Source of the DNA: Pseudonocardia sp. HH130630-07 | GTDB lineage: Bacteria; Actinomycetota; Actinomycetes; Mycobacteriales; Pseudonocardiaceae | Reading direction: 5' to 3' | DNA length: 64,000 bases | Assembly: GCF_001698125.1 (NCBI RefSeq) | Contig: NZ_CP013854.1 | Coordinates: forward strand, 558,001 to 622,000 | The notes under the pieces: model-generated | The model's database searches: none | What the model was told of the DNA's origin: nothing | The model's input: only the letters and a program-made list of their open reading frames with translations | Position numbers and translations under genes: made by a program | Shown: positions 1 to 6,955 of the stretch, piece after piece | Layout: every line of letters begins with the position of its first letter | Position numbering within the stretch: the stretch's first letter is position 1

Positions 1-721
1 CCGCGCGCAGCCGGGCGTCGAGGATCTCGTAGCGGGTGGCGGCCACGTCGTCGTCCGGCGCGGGCAGCTCGCCGCGACGCACCCGGCGGGCCAGCGCGGT
101 CCCGTCCTCGACGATCAGCGAGTAGGCCGACACGTGGTCGACCCCGGCCTCCAGCACGGCGTCGGCGGAGCGGCGCAGGTCGTCGTCGGTCTCGCCCGGC
201 GTGGCGTAGATCAGGTCCAGGTTGACGTGGGTGAACCCGGCGGCGGCCGCCTCCCGGGCCGCCGCGACCGCCCGGCCGGGGGTGTGCCTGCGGTCCAGGA
301 CGGCGAGCACGTGCCGGGCCGCGGACTGCATGCCCAGCGAGACCCGGGTGTAGCCACCCGCCCGCAGGCCGTCGAAGAACTCCGGCGAGGTCGACTCGGG
401 GTTGGACTCGGTCGTCACCTCGCAGCCGGGCGCGACCCGGAACTCCGACCCGATGGCGGCCATCACCGCGGACAGCCGCTCGGCCCCGATCAGCGACGGC
501 GTGCCGCCCCCGACGAACACCGTGTCGACCACCCGGTCGCCGACGGTCCGGGCCGCCAGCGCGATCTCCCGGCGCGCCGCGGACAACCAGCCGTCCGGGG
601 ACGACGCGTCGCCGGCCAGCTCCGAGGCGGTGTAGGTGTTGAAGTCGCAGTAGCCGCAGCGGGTCGCGCAGAACGGCACGTGGACGTAGATGCCGAACGG
701 CGTTCCCGACGGATGCTGCAC
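1..721 (-). CDS. hemW: HemW-type radical SAM protein (partial, 3' end outside window)
   Basis: The minus strand gives about 240 N-terminal residues of a radical SAM protein. The cluster motif is CATRCGYCDFN at residues 18-28, three cysteines as C-x3-C-x2-C followed by Phe. That pattern fits HemW rather than the true oxygen-independent coproporphyrinogen oxidase HemN, which has a fourth cysteine. Further family blocks are FVGGGTPSLI, TTESNPES and GFTHVNLDLIYATPGE. HemW proteins are described as heme-binding or heme-inserting factors, so older 'coproporphyrinogen III oxidase' labels are probably wrong. I place the start at the GTG at 721, which leaves 31 bp after the stop of the upstream membrane-protein gene. 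It is likely the last gene of a three-gene minus-strand unit. Mycobacteria also carry hemW near lepA and the sulfite reductase operon. Confidence 0.9.
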   Translation of the reverse strand, partial: MQHPSGTPFGIYVHVPFCATRCGYCDFNTYTASELAGDASSPDGWLSAARREIALAARTVGDRVVDTVFVGGGTPSLIGAERLSAVMAAIGSEFRVAPGCEVTTESNPESTSPEFFDGLRAGGYTRVSLGMQSAARHVLAVLDRRHTPGRAVAAAREAAAAGFTHVNLDLIYATPGETDDDLRRSADAVLEAGVDHVSAYSLIVEDGTALARRVRRGELPAPDDDVAATRYEILDARLRA

Positions 722-752
722 GCCGACGAGTGTGCCAGTGCCCTCCGCCCGG

Positions 753-1922
753 TCACGGCCGATGGGCGGCGATCGCCGTCCGGAGCGCCTCGCCGTCGTA
801 TCCGGCCAGCGGGTACTCGATCGTTCCCCGCGAGGTCTCCAGCACGTCGAGCACGGCGGAGTCGTACGGCCGGGAGGTGATCCGCAGGTGCAGCCGCTGC
901 CGGGACGACCGCCCGGTGCCCTGCGACCGCGGGTCCGGCCCGACCCGCACCTCGGCGACCGCGATCCACGCCCACGGCAGCCGGACCGGGCGGTCCGGCT
1001 GGGACGGCAGCACCAGCGTGATCCCGTACGGGCCGACGTCGACCCGGGACCGGAAGCGGAACCGGGCAGTGTGGGCCACCAGCGCCGCCGTCACGCCGAG
1101 CGCCAGTACGCCGGAGCCGACGAGGTAGGCCTGGTGGAACGGGTTCCCACCCTCGCCGAGTGCGCGGACGAACACGTATCCGGCGCCGAGCGTGCTGAGC
1201 ACCGCGAACAGCAGAGGCATGAGGAGGATGCCCTTCGGGGGCCGGAAGGAGACGGCCGCGGGCGGCCGGGACGGTGCAGCCGCGCGCGGCCGGGACGGTG
1301 CAGCCGGGAGCGGCCCGGGCGATCCGGCGGAGCGCGGTGGGACGGTCCGGTCGTCCGTGCCGGGCTGCGCGTGGTCTCCCGCCCGGTCACCGTCGTCATC
1401 GACCGTCGCGGTCTCCGCGCCGGACCAGTACCGGGCCCGGTGGGCGGCGACCGCGTTGGCGACGGCCACGGGATCGAAACCCGCCAGGTCCAGCCGGAGA
1501 TCGGCGCGCCTGGCCCGGACGATCAGGACGAACCGGTGGGGGTGTCGCTGCCGCGGGTGACCGAGCTGCTTCACCCACATGCTCGTCAGGTCCGCCGTCG
1601 GTACGTGCACGGACGTCGTCCAGCCCTGTGTCGAGAGACCGTCCCGGTCGAGCGTGATCCGGCGGTGCGGTGCCCGTGCGAGGCCGTGCAGATCGCGTGC
1701 GGCGGGCACGACGGTGAGCACGGCCATGATCGCGGGGACCAGTGCGCGCATCGCCGGGCCGGCGGTCGCCACCCAGGCCACCGCCCAGACCGCGAACCCC
1801 ACCATGATCATCACCTCGGTGCAGGCGCGGACCCGGAGGCGCTGCAGACGGGTGGGCGACGCCGTGCGGACGATCGGCGGCCAGGACCGCGGAGCGGCCG
1901 GCTGCGCCTCGGGCGAGATCAT
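753..1922 (-). CDS. Membrane protein with two PH-like domains (paralog A)
   Basis: 389 residues with an internally duplicated plan. A hydrophobic hairpin at about residues 37-78 is followed by a soluble PH-like domain beginning HRRITLDRDGLSTQGW. A Pro/Arg-rich linker comes next (about 185-225), then a second hydrophobic hairpin (about 230-285) and a second soluble domain with FRSRVDVGPYGITLVL. The ITL...G...QGW pattern is typical of bacterial PH-like membrane proteins, but I recognise no named family and assign no function. It is clearly homologous along its length to the next gene upstream (1972-3099), from which it is separated by 49 bp, so the pair arose by tandem duplication. The start is the ATG at 1922. 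Reading frame and codon bias are typical of the region. Confidence 0.75.
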   Translation of the reverse strand: MISPEAQPAAPRSWPPIVRTASPTRLQRLRVRACTEVMIMVGFAVWAVAWVATAGPAMRALVPAIMAVLTVVPAARDLHGLARAPHRRITLDRDGLSTQGWTTSVHVPTADLTSMWVKQLGHPRQRHPHRFVLIVRARRADLRLDLAGFDPVAVANAVAAHRARYWSGAETATVDDDGDRAGDHAQPGTDDRTVPPRSAGSPGPLPAAPSRPRAAAPSRPPAAVSFRPPKGILLMPLLFAVLSTLGAGYVFVRALGEGGNPFHQAYLVGSGVLALGVTAALVAHTARFRFRSRVDVGPYGITLVLPSQPDRPVRLPWAWIAVAEVRVGPDPRSQGTGRSSRQRLHLRITSRPYDSAVLDVLETSRGTIEYPLAGYDGEALRTAIAAHRP

Positions 1923-1971
1923 GACGCGAATTCTGCGACGGACCGCGGGCCACCGTGGCCGAACCGGGAAC

Positions 1972-3099
1972 TCAGCCCGGCTGCGGGCGACGGCGGGCGA
2001 CGGCGGCGCCCATCTCGTCGTGCGGGAAGCCGTACAGCGGGTAGACCACCACGCCCGGGGCGGACTCCGTGCGCTCGAGGACCGCGACGTCGTGCGGGCG
2101 CTCGGTGAGCCACAGGTGCAGGTGGTCGGCGTAGAGCGGCCTCCGGGCCGGGTTCCGTGGCGGGGTCGCCCCGGACAGCAGGATCACGTCCTCGATCCAC
2201 TCCCACCGGAGCAGGACCGGGCGGTGCGGCTGGGAGGCGAGGAGCAGCTCGATCCCCTCGAGGCCGATGTCCACCCGCGAGCGCAGCCGGATCCGCAGCG
2301 CGGGCGCCACCATCAGGCACACCGCGCACAGGGTCGCGAGCCCGATGGCCGTCAGGAGCACGGCAGCGCCCGTGCCCATCGGTGCCGGTCCCTGCTGACC
2401 GAGCACCGCGGGAAGGACGTCAGCGGCGACGTAGGAGAACATCCCGGTCGCCACGGACGCGATCAGCCCGGCGAGGAAGAACCGGTAGACCGCCTCGGTC
2501 CTGCCGGGCCGGAACGTCGTGTCCGCGCTGCGCGGGAGCGACGCTCCCGGTTCCCGGCGGGGCGGCGTGACTGCCGGACCGTCCGAGGCTGCGGCGTCCC
2601 CGGTGCCCGGCACCGGCGGGCCGTCCCCGTGATCGAGCACGGCGATCGCCGCCCGTACCGCATCCTGGTCGAATCCCCGCAGGTCCAGCAGGTGCCGGGA
2701 GGAGAAGCTCACGATCTCCAGGTCGCCCTGCCCGGTCCGGCGGCGGACCCCGTCGAGCAGCGGCCGCCGCAGCCGGAGACCGCACAGTTCGGTGGCGGAC
2801 ACGTCCACCGGCCCGGTCCAGCCCTGCGCCCGGATCCCGCCCGGGCCGAGCGTGATCCGCCGGCGGGACAGCGCGATCATGACCCGTATCTCGTGCACGC
2901 ACCGGAACGCCGCCAACAGGGCCACGCCGAGGAGCCAGAGCGCAAGAACCGGTTCGCCGGACCGGACCGCCTGCGTGGTGAGATCGGCGAACATCGCCGC
3001 GAGCAGGAGCTTCACCACGAGCCAGCAGCATGGCGACCGGAGAGCGGAGCGCGCCGGCGCGAGCACCGACGCCGCCCGCGCGGGGGAGGAGTACGTCAC
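1972..3099 (-). CDS. Membrane protein with two PH-like domains (paralog B)
   Basis: About 375 residues, with the same plan as its neighbour: transmembrane hairpin (about residues 25-65), PH-like domain starting SRRRITLGPGGIRAQGW, charged/proline linker, second transmembrane hairpin and second domain (RSRVDIGLEGIELLLAS). The open frame continues far upstream, antisense to the sulfite reductase gene, but the similarity to paralog A begins only around the GTG at 3099. I therefore use that start; it reads VTYSSPARAAS. The gene is divergent from the sulfate-reduction operon, whose leader starts at 3241, so the 140-bp gap holds promoters for both directions. Function is unknown. A role in sensing or binding at the membrane would be a guess. 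Confidence 0.7.
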   Translation of the reverse strand: MTYSSPARAASVLAPARSALRSPCCWLVVKLLLAAMFADLTTQAVRSGEPVLALWLLGVALLAAFRCVHEIRVMIALSRRRITLGPGGIRAQGWTGPVDVSATELCGLRLRRPLLDGVRRRTGQGDLEIVSFSSRHLLDLRGFDQDAVRAAIAVLDHGDGPPVPGTGDAAASDGPAVTPPRREPGASLPRSADTTFRPGRTEAVYRFFLAGLIASVATGMFSYVAADVLPAVLGQQGPAPMGTGAAVLLTAIGLATLCAVCLMVAPALRIRLRSRVDIGLEGIELLLASQPHRPVLLRWEWIEDVILLSGATPPRNPARRPLYADHLHLWLTERPHDVAVLERTESAPGVVVYPLYGFPHDEMGAAVARRRPQPG

Positions 3100-3204
3100 G
3101 GCCGGACACTGTGCCGCCGCGCGCACCCGGTCGTGGCCGTTTCCGACAACCGGTCGCCGGCGGGACGCCGCGGCGTGACCCGTGTCCCACGATCCGGGCA
3201 GCCG

Positions 3205-3234
3205 TTGGTCGACGTCCGGACAGCATGGCACCCT
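3205..3234 (+). promoter_or_regulatory. Promoter of the sulfite reductase operon leader
   Basis: A -35-like TTGGTC (3205-3210) and a -10-like CACCCT (3229-3234) are separated by 18 bp. Six bases (GGGAGA) then lead straight into the GTG of the leader peptide at 3241. This spacing implies a leaderless transcript starting at or next to that GTG. The -10 lacks the usual first T, so the call is moderate. The second leader in this window (11898) has the same hexamer-6 nt-GTG layout. Confidence 0.45.
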
Positions 3235-3240
3235 GGGAGA

Positions 3241-3327
3241 GTGCACGCGCTCCGTCTCCCCCTCGTGGCCCGTCGCCACGTGGACCTGAACCGGACCCGC
3301 AGCGCGCTCTGTCTGCGCCGTCGCTGA
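3241..3327 (+). CDS. RRHVDL-type leader peptide upstream of sulfite reductase
   Basis: A 28-residue ORF (GTG start) ends ARRHVDLNRTRSALCLRRR. It carries the signature of the actinobacterial putative leader-peptide family: Arg-x-His-Val-Asp-Leu, a following Arg, then Ser-Ala and Cys. These short peptides sit upstream of sulfur-assimilation genes and are thought to act in cis, the conserved Cys suggesting sensing of cysteine supply during translation. This one lies 93 bp before the sulfite reductase ATG and is divergent from the membrane-protein pair. It is probably translated from a leaderless mRNA. The family match is from memory of the motif. The attenuation mechanism is inference. Confidence 0.8.
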   Translation: MHALRLPLVARRHVDLNRTRSALCLRRR

Positions 3328-3348
3328 CGGCCCCAGATCGATTTCTCC

Positions 3349-3398
3349 CGGGCCACGTCGCCGGCCCGTCGGGGTACCGGGGCGTGCCCGGAACCCGA
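3349..3398 (+). promoter_or_regulatory. Candidate attenuator hairpins between leader peptide and sulfite reductase
   Basis: Two inverted repeats lie in the 93-bp gap. CGGGCC pairs with GGCCCG (3349-3372), and a longer element at 3369-3398 has CCGGG pairing with CCCGG around a GCGTG loop, extended by TCGGG pairing with CCCGA. The arms overlap around 3369-3372, so the two structures may be mutually exclusive, as expected for attenuation. There is no T tract, so transcriptional termination would be atypical. Translational coupling is equally possible. Confidence 0.4.
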
Positions 3399-3420
3399 CA
3401 CCTCCCGGAGCACCCACCAC

Positions 3421-5088
3421 ATGGCGCCCTCGAAGACCGCACCCGGCCGCGCCCGCGGCCAGGGTCAGTGGAAACTCGGCCACCGCGAGCCGCTCAACCC
3501 CAACGAGCGGAGCAAGCGGGACGACAACCCGCTCAACGTCCGTGCCCGGATCGAGAACGTCTACGCCAAGCGCGGCTTCGACTCGATCGACCCCGCCGAC
3601 CTGCGCGGCCGGTTCCGCTGGATGGGTCTCTACACCCAGCGCCGCCCCGGGATCGACGGCGGCCGGACCGCGGCGCTGGAGCCCGAGGAGCTCGACGACT
3701 CGTACTTCATGATGCGCGTGCGGCTCGACGGCGGGTCCGTCTCCGTCGCGCAGCTGCGGGCACTCGGTGAGGTCTCGCAGGACTACGGCCGCGACACCGC
3801 CGACGTCACCGACCGGGAGAACATCCAGTACCACTGGATCCGGGTCGAGGACGTCCCCGCGATCTGGCAGAAGATCGAGCCGCTCGGGATGCAGACCACC
3901 GAGGCCTGCGGCGACTGCCCGCGCGTCGTGCTCGGGTCCCCGGTCGCGGGGGTCTCCGCCGACGAGGTGATCGACCCGACCCCGGCCATCGAGGAGATCG
4001 TCAGCCGGTTCGTCGGGGACCCCTCGCTGTCGAACCTGCCGCGCAAGTTCAAGTCGGCGATCTCCTGGCAGCAGGACGTCGCGCACGAGATCAACGACAT
4101 CTCCTTCGTCGGTGTCGAGCACCCGGAGCACGGGCCCGGGTTCGACCTGTGGGTCGGCGGCGGACTGTCGACGAACCCGAAGCTCGCGGTGCGGCTCGGG
4201 GTCTTCGTCCCGCTGGCCGACGTGCCCGACGTGTGGCACGGCGTCGTCCAGGTCTTCCGGGACTACGGCTACCGCAGGCTGCGGCACCGGGCCCGGATCA
4301 AGTTCCTCATCGCCGACTGGGGCGCCGAGAAGTTCCGCCAGGTCCTGGAGGACGAGTACCTGGGCCGCAGGCTCGCCGACGGCCCGGCGCCGGCGATCCC
4401 GGACCGGCCGATCGACCACGTCGGGGTGTACCGGCAGAAGGACGGCCGCAACTACGTCGGGGTGGCCCCGCCGTCCGGCCGGATCTCCGGCACGACGCTG
4501 GTCGCGGTGGCCGAGGCCGCCGAGCGCGCCGGTTCGGACCGGATCCGGTTCACGCCCTACCAGAAGATCGTCGTGCTGGACGTGGCCGACGAGAAGCTGG
4601 ACGCCCTGATCGCCGACCTCAACCGGCTCGGGCTGCCGGCCCAGCCGTCGACCTGGCGCCGCTCGACGATGGCCTGCACCGGCATCGAGTTCTGCAAGCT
4701 CGCGATCGTCGAGACCAAGGAGCGCGCGATCCGGCTGGTCGAGGAGCTGGAGAAGCGGCTCGCCGACGTGGTGCCGGACGTGCCGATCTCGCTGCACCTC
4801 AACGGCTGCCCGAACGCCTGCGCCCGCACCCAGGTCGCGGACATCGGCCTCAAGGGCCAGATCGTGACCGACGCCGACGGCAACCAGGTCGAGGGCTTCC
4901 AGGTGCACCTGGGCGGCGGCCTGGGCCTCGACGCCGGGTTCGGCCGCAAGCTGCGCGGGCTCAAGGTCACCAGCGCCGAGCTGGGCCCCTACGTCGAGCG
5001 GATCGTGCGGAACTTCGCCGCGCAGCGCGCCGACGACGAGCGGTTCGCCCAGTGGGTGCTGCGGGCCGACGAGGCGGACCTGAAGTGA
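3421..5088 (+). CDS. sir: Ferredoxin-dependent assimilatory sulfite reductase
   Basis: 555 residues; reduces sulfite to sulfide with six electrons, using siroheme and a 4Fe-4S cluster. The cluster/siroheme ligands are visible as C-x5-C at C419 and C425 (MACTGIEFCK) and C-x3-C at C463 and C467 (LNGCPNAC). Two ferredoxin-like half domains and two siroheme domains fit the length. Y71 (GLYTQRR) and C163 (TTEACGDC) have the spacing of the Tyr-Cys crosslinked pair known in the mycobacterial sulfite reductase NirA/SirA, which supports sulfite rather than nitrite as substrate. The ATG at 3421 follows a GGAG at 3406-3409. It is the first enzyme gene after the leader peptide and is followed by a zinc-ribbon gene and cysH, as in an assimilatory sulfate-reduction operon. 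Confidence 0.93.
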   Translation: MAPSKTAPGRARGQGQWKLGHREPLNPNERSKRDDNPLNVRARIENVYAKRGFDSIDPADLRGRFRWMGLYTQRRPGIDGGRTAALEPEELDDSYFMMRVRLDGGSVSVAQLRALGEVSQDYGRDTADVTDRENIQYHWIRVEDVPAIWQKIEPLGMQTTEACGDCPRVVLGSPVAGVSADEVIDPTPAIEEIVSRFVGDPSLSNLPRKFKSAISWQQDVAHEINDISFVGVEHPEHGPGFDLWVGGGLSTNPKLAVRLGVFVPLADVPDVWHGVVQVFRDYGYRRLRHRARIKFLIADWGAEKFRQVLEDEYLGRRLADGPAPAIPDRPIDHVGVYRQKDGRNYVGVAPPSGRISGTTLVAVAEAAERAGSDRIRFTPYQKIVVLDVADEKLDALIADLNRLGLPAQPSTWRRSTMACTGIEFCKLAIVETKERAIRLVEELEKRLADVVPDVPISLHLNGCPNACARTQVADIGLKGQIVTDADGNQVEGFQVHLGGGLGLDAGFGRKLRGLKVTSAELGPYVERIVRNFAAQRADDERFAQWVLRADEADLK

Positions 5089-5095
5089 GCGGGAA

Positions 5096-5272
5096 ATGAG
5101 CGGGCGCGTCGCCTTGTTCTACTGCCCGTACTGCGGCGAGGAGGACCTCCGGCCGTCCGAGGCGGCGGCGCCGCTCCCCGGTGCCGCCTGGTGGTGCGCC
5201 GACTGCCTGCGCACGTTCGTCGTGACCTACGTGGGGACCGGCGTTCCCGAGACGTCAGGAGCGGACTCGTGA
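5096..5272 (+). CDS. Small zinc-ribbon protein between sulfite reductase and cysH
   Basis: 58 residues starting MSGRVALFYCPYCGEEDL, with a second pair of cysteines in WWCADCLRTF. The two CxxC knuckles 24 residues apart make a zinc-ribbon fold likely. It begins 7 bp after the sulfite reductase stop and ends 34 bp before cysH, so it is co-transcribed with both. Small proteins of this sort are found at this position in other actinobacterial sir-cysH operons, but I know of no demonstrated function. A structural or electron-transfer helper role is speculation. The coding frame is supported by strong third-position GC and by the operon fit. Confidence 0.75.
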   Translation: MSGRVALFYCPYCGEEDLRPSEAAAPLPGAAWWCADCLRTFVVTYVGTGVPETSGADS

Positions 5273-5306
5273 GTCGCGACGGCACATCCGGTCCCGTGGA
5301 GGAATC

Positions 5307-6011
5307 ATGAGTATTGCGCTGGAGACCGACCTGCGTACGACCGCCGAGCGCGGTGCGGCGGAGCTGGGACCGGACGCGACCGCCCAGCAGGTGCTCGGCT
5401 GGGCCGCGGAGACCTTCGCCGACCGGCTCATCGTCGCGTCCAACATGCAGGACGCGGCGCTGGTCGACCTGGCCTACCGGGCGAAGCGCGACGTGCGGGT
5501 GCTCTTCCTGGAGACGGGTTACCACTTCGCGGAGACCATCGGCACCCGCGACGCCGTCGACGCCGTCTACCCGGAGCTGACGATCGTCAACGCGCAGGCC
5601 CGGCGGTCCGTGGCCGAGCAGGACGCGGAGTTCGGCAAGGACCTGTTCGCCCGCGAGCCGGACCGCTGCTGCGCGATGCGCAAGGTGGCACCGCTGCAGG
5701 ACACCCTGTCCGGGTATGACGCCTGGGTCACCGGTGTCCGCCGGGTCGAGGCACCGACCCGGGCGAACACGCCACTGGTCACCTACGACGAGAAGTTCGG
5801 CCTGGTCAAGATCAATCCGATCGCCGCGTGGAGCGACGAGGACATGGACCGCTACATCGCCGACCACGGGATCCTGGTGAACCCGCTGGTCGACGCCGGT
5901 TACCCGAGCATCGGCTGCGCGCCGTGCACGGCGAAGCCGAAACCGGGCGAGGACCCGCGCGCCGGCCGCTGGGCCGGCCGCGCGAAGACCGAGTGCGGAC
6001 TGCACGCATGA
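5307..6011 (+). CDS. cysH: Adenylylsulfate (APS) reductase
   Basis: 234 residues; reduces adenosine 5'-phosphosulfate to sulfite and AMP with thioredoxin. The 4Fe-4S ligand pattern of the APS-specific branch is complete: C121-C122 (DRCCAMRK) and C204/C207 (GCAPC). The catalytic cysteine is C230 in the C-terminal ECGLHA tail. PAPS reductases lack the CC and CxxC pairs, so APS is the expected substrate and no CysC kinase is needed. Other visible family blocks are VASNMQDAALVDL and FLETGYHF. A GGAGG lies at 5298-5302 before the ATG. The stop overlaps the next ATG (ATGA), tying it to the cysD region. Confidence 0.93.
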   Translation: MSIALETDLRTTAERGAAELGPDATAQQVLGWAAETFADRLIVASNMQDAALVDLAYRAKRDVRVLFLETGYHFAETIGTRDAVDAVYPELTIVNAQARRSVAEQDAEFGKDLFAREPDRCCAMRKVAPLQDTLSGYDAWVTGVRRVEAPTRANTPLVTYDEKFGLVKINPIAAWSDEDMDRYIADHGILVNPLVDAGYPSIGCAPCTAKPKPGEDPRAGRWAGRAKTECGLHA

Positions 6012-6043
6012 CCACACCCACGAACCCGAGGGAGCTGACGTGA
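6008..6043 (+). other. 11-codon bridging mini-ORF between cysH and cysD
   Basis: An ATG at 6008 overlaps the cysH stop as ATGA. The frame runs 11 codons and its TGA (6041-6043) overlaps the GTG start of cysD as GTGA. The arrangement would let ribosomes terminating on cysH be passed on to cysD by two successive stop/start overlaps. The peptide itself (MTTPTNPRELT) has no recognisable features. GAGG at 6029-6032 serves as the cysD ribosome-binding site. It may simply be chance. Confidence 0.25.
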
Positions 6044-6955
6044 CCGCCGCTGTCACGACACCGAAGCTCGACGCGCTGGACGCGCTCGAGTCGGAGGCGA
6101 TCCACGTCTTCCGTGAGGTCGCCGGCGAGTTCGACCGGCCGGTGATCCTCTTCTCCGGTGGGCAAGGACTCGACGCTGCTCGTGCACCTGGCGGTGAAGG
6201 CGTTCGCGCCGGCGCCGGTGCCGTTCCCGTTGCTGCACGTCGACACCGGGCACAACTACCCGGAGGTCATCGAGTTCCGGGACCGGATCGCCGCGCAGCT
6301 GGGCCTGCGGCTGGAGGTGGCCAGGGTCGAGGACTACCTGGCCGACGGCCGGCTGGCCGAGCGCGCCGACGGCACCCGCAACCCGCTGCAGACCCAGCCG
6401 CTGCTCGACGCGATCGCCGAGCACCGGTTCGACGCCGTGTTCGGCGGCGGGCGCCGGGACGAGGAGCGGGCCAGGGCCAAGGAACGCATCATGTCGCTGC
6501 GCGACGCGTTCGGCCGCTGGGACCCGCGCAAGCAGCGTCCCGAGCTGTGGAACCTCTACAACGGCCGGCACGCACCCGGCGAGCACGTGCGCGTGTTCCC
6601 GATCTCCAACTGGACCGAGCTCGACGTCTGGCGCTACATCAAGCGCGAGCGGATCGAGCTGCCGTCGATCTACTACGCGCACCGGCGCGAGGTCTTCCGC
6701 CGCGACGGCATGTGGCTGGCGGAGGGCCCGTGGGGCGGCCCGCGTGGCACCGAGACGCTGGAGTCCCGCACGGTCCGCTACCGCACCGTCGGCGACGGGT
6801 CGTGCACCGGCGCCGTCGAGTCGACCGCGTCCACACTGGACGAGGTGATCGCCGAGGTCACCGCGTCCCGGCTGACCGAGCGCGGCGCGACCCGGGCGGA
6901 CGACCGGCTGTCCGAGGCCGCCATGGAGGACCGGAAGAAGGAGGGGTACTTCTGA
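6040..6955 (+). pseudogene. cysD: Sulfate adenylyltransferase small subunit, frameshifted
   Basis: CysD makes APS from sulfate and ATP with CysN. The N-terminus from the GTG at 6040 reads MTAAVTTPKLDALD... to PVILFSGG. The protein then continues in the next frame as GKDSTLLVHLAVKAF and runs to the TGA at 6953. The break falls exactly inside the PP-loop motif SGGKDST: the DNA has GGTGGGCAAG where GGTGGCAAG is expected, one extra G at 6160-6162. Repaired, the protein has about 304 residues, normal for CysD, with RRDEERARAKER, HAPGEHVRVFP and the C-terminal KKEGYF. Either the gene is inactivated or the base is a homopolymer sequencing error. Everything downstream of the break looks under normal selection. 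The stop overlaps the cysN ATG (TGATG). Confidence 0.85.

Noticed and set aside
3100..4908. Minus-strand open frame continuing upstream of paralog B and antisense to sulfite reductase
   Set aside because: It has no family similarity; the sulfite reductase on the plus strand explains the region, and long stop-free antisense frames are expected at this GC content.
6158..6955. Intact cysD starting from the GTG at 6158
   Set aside because: This start lies in the middle of the SGGKDS motif; the true N-terminus is present upstream in another frame, so a frameshift is the better reading.
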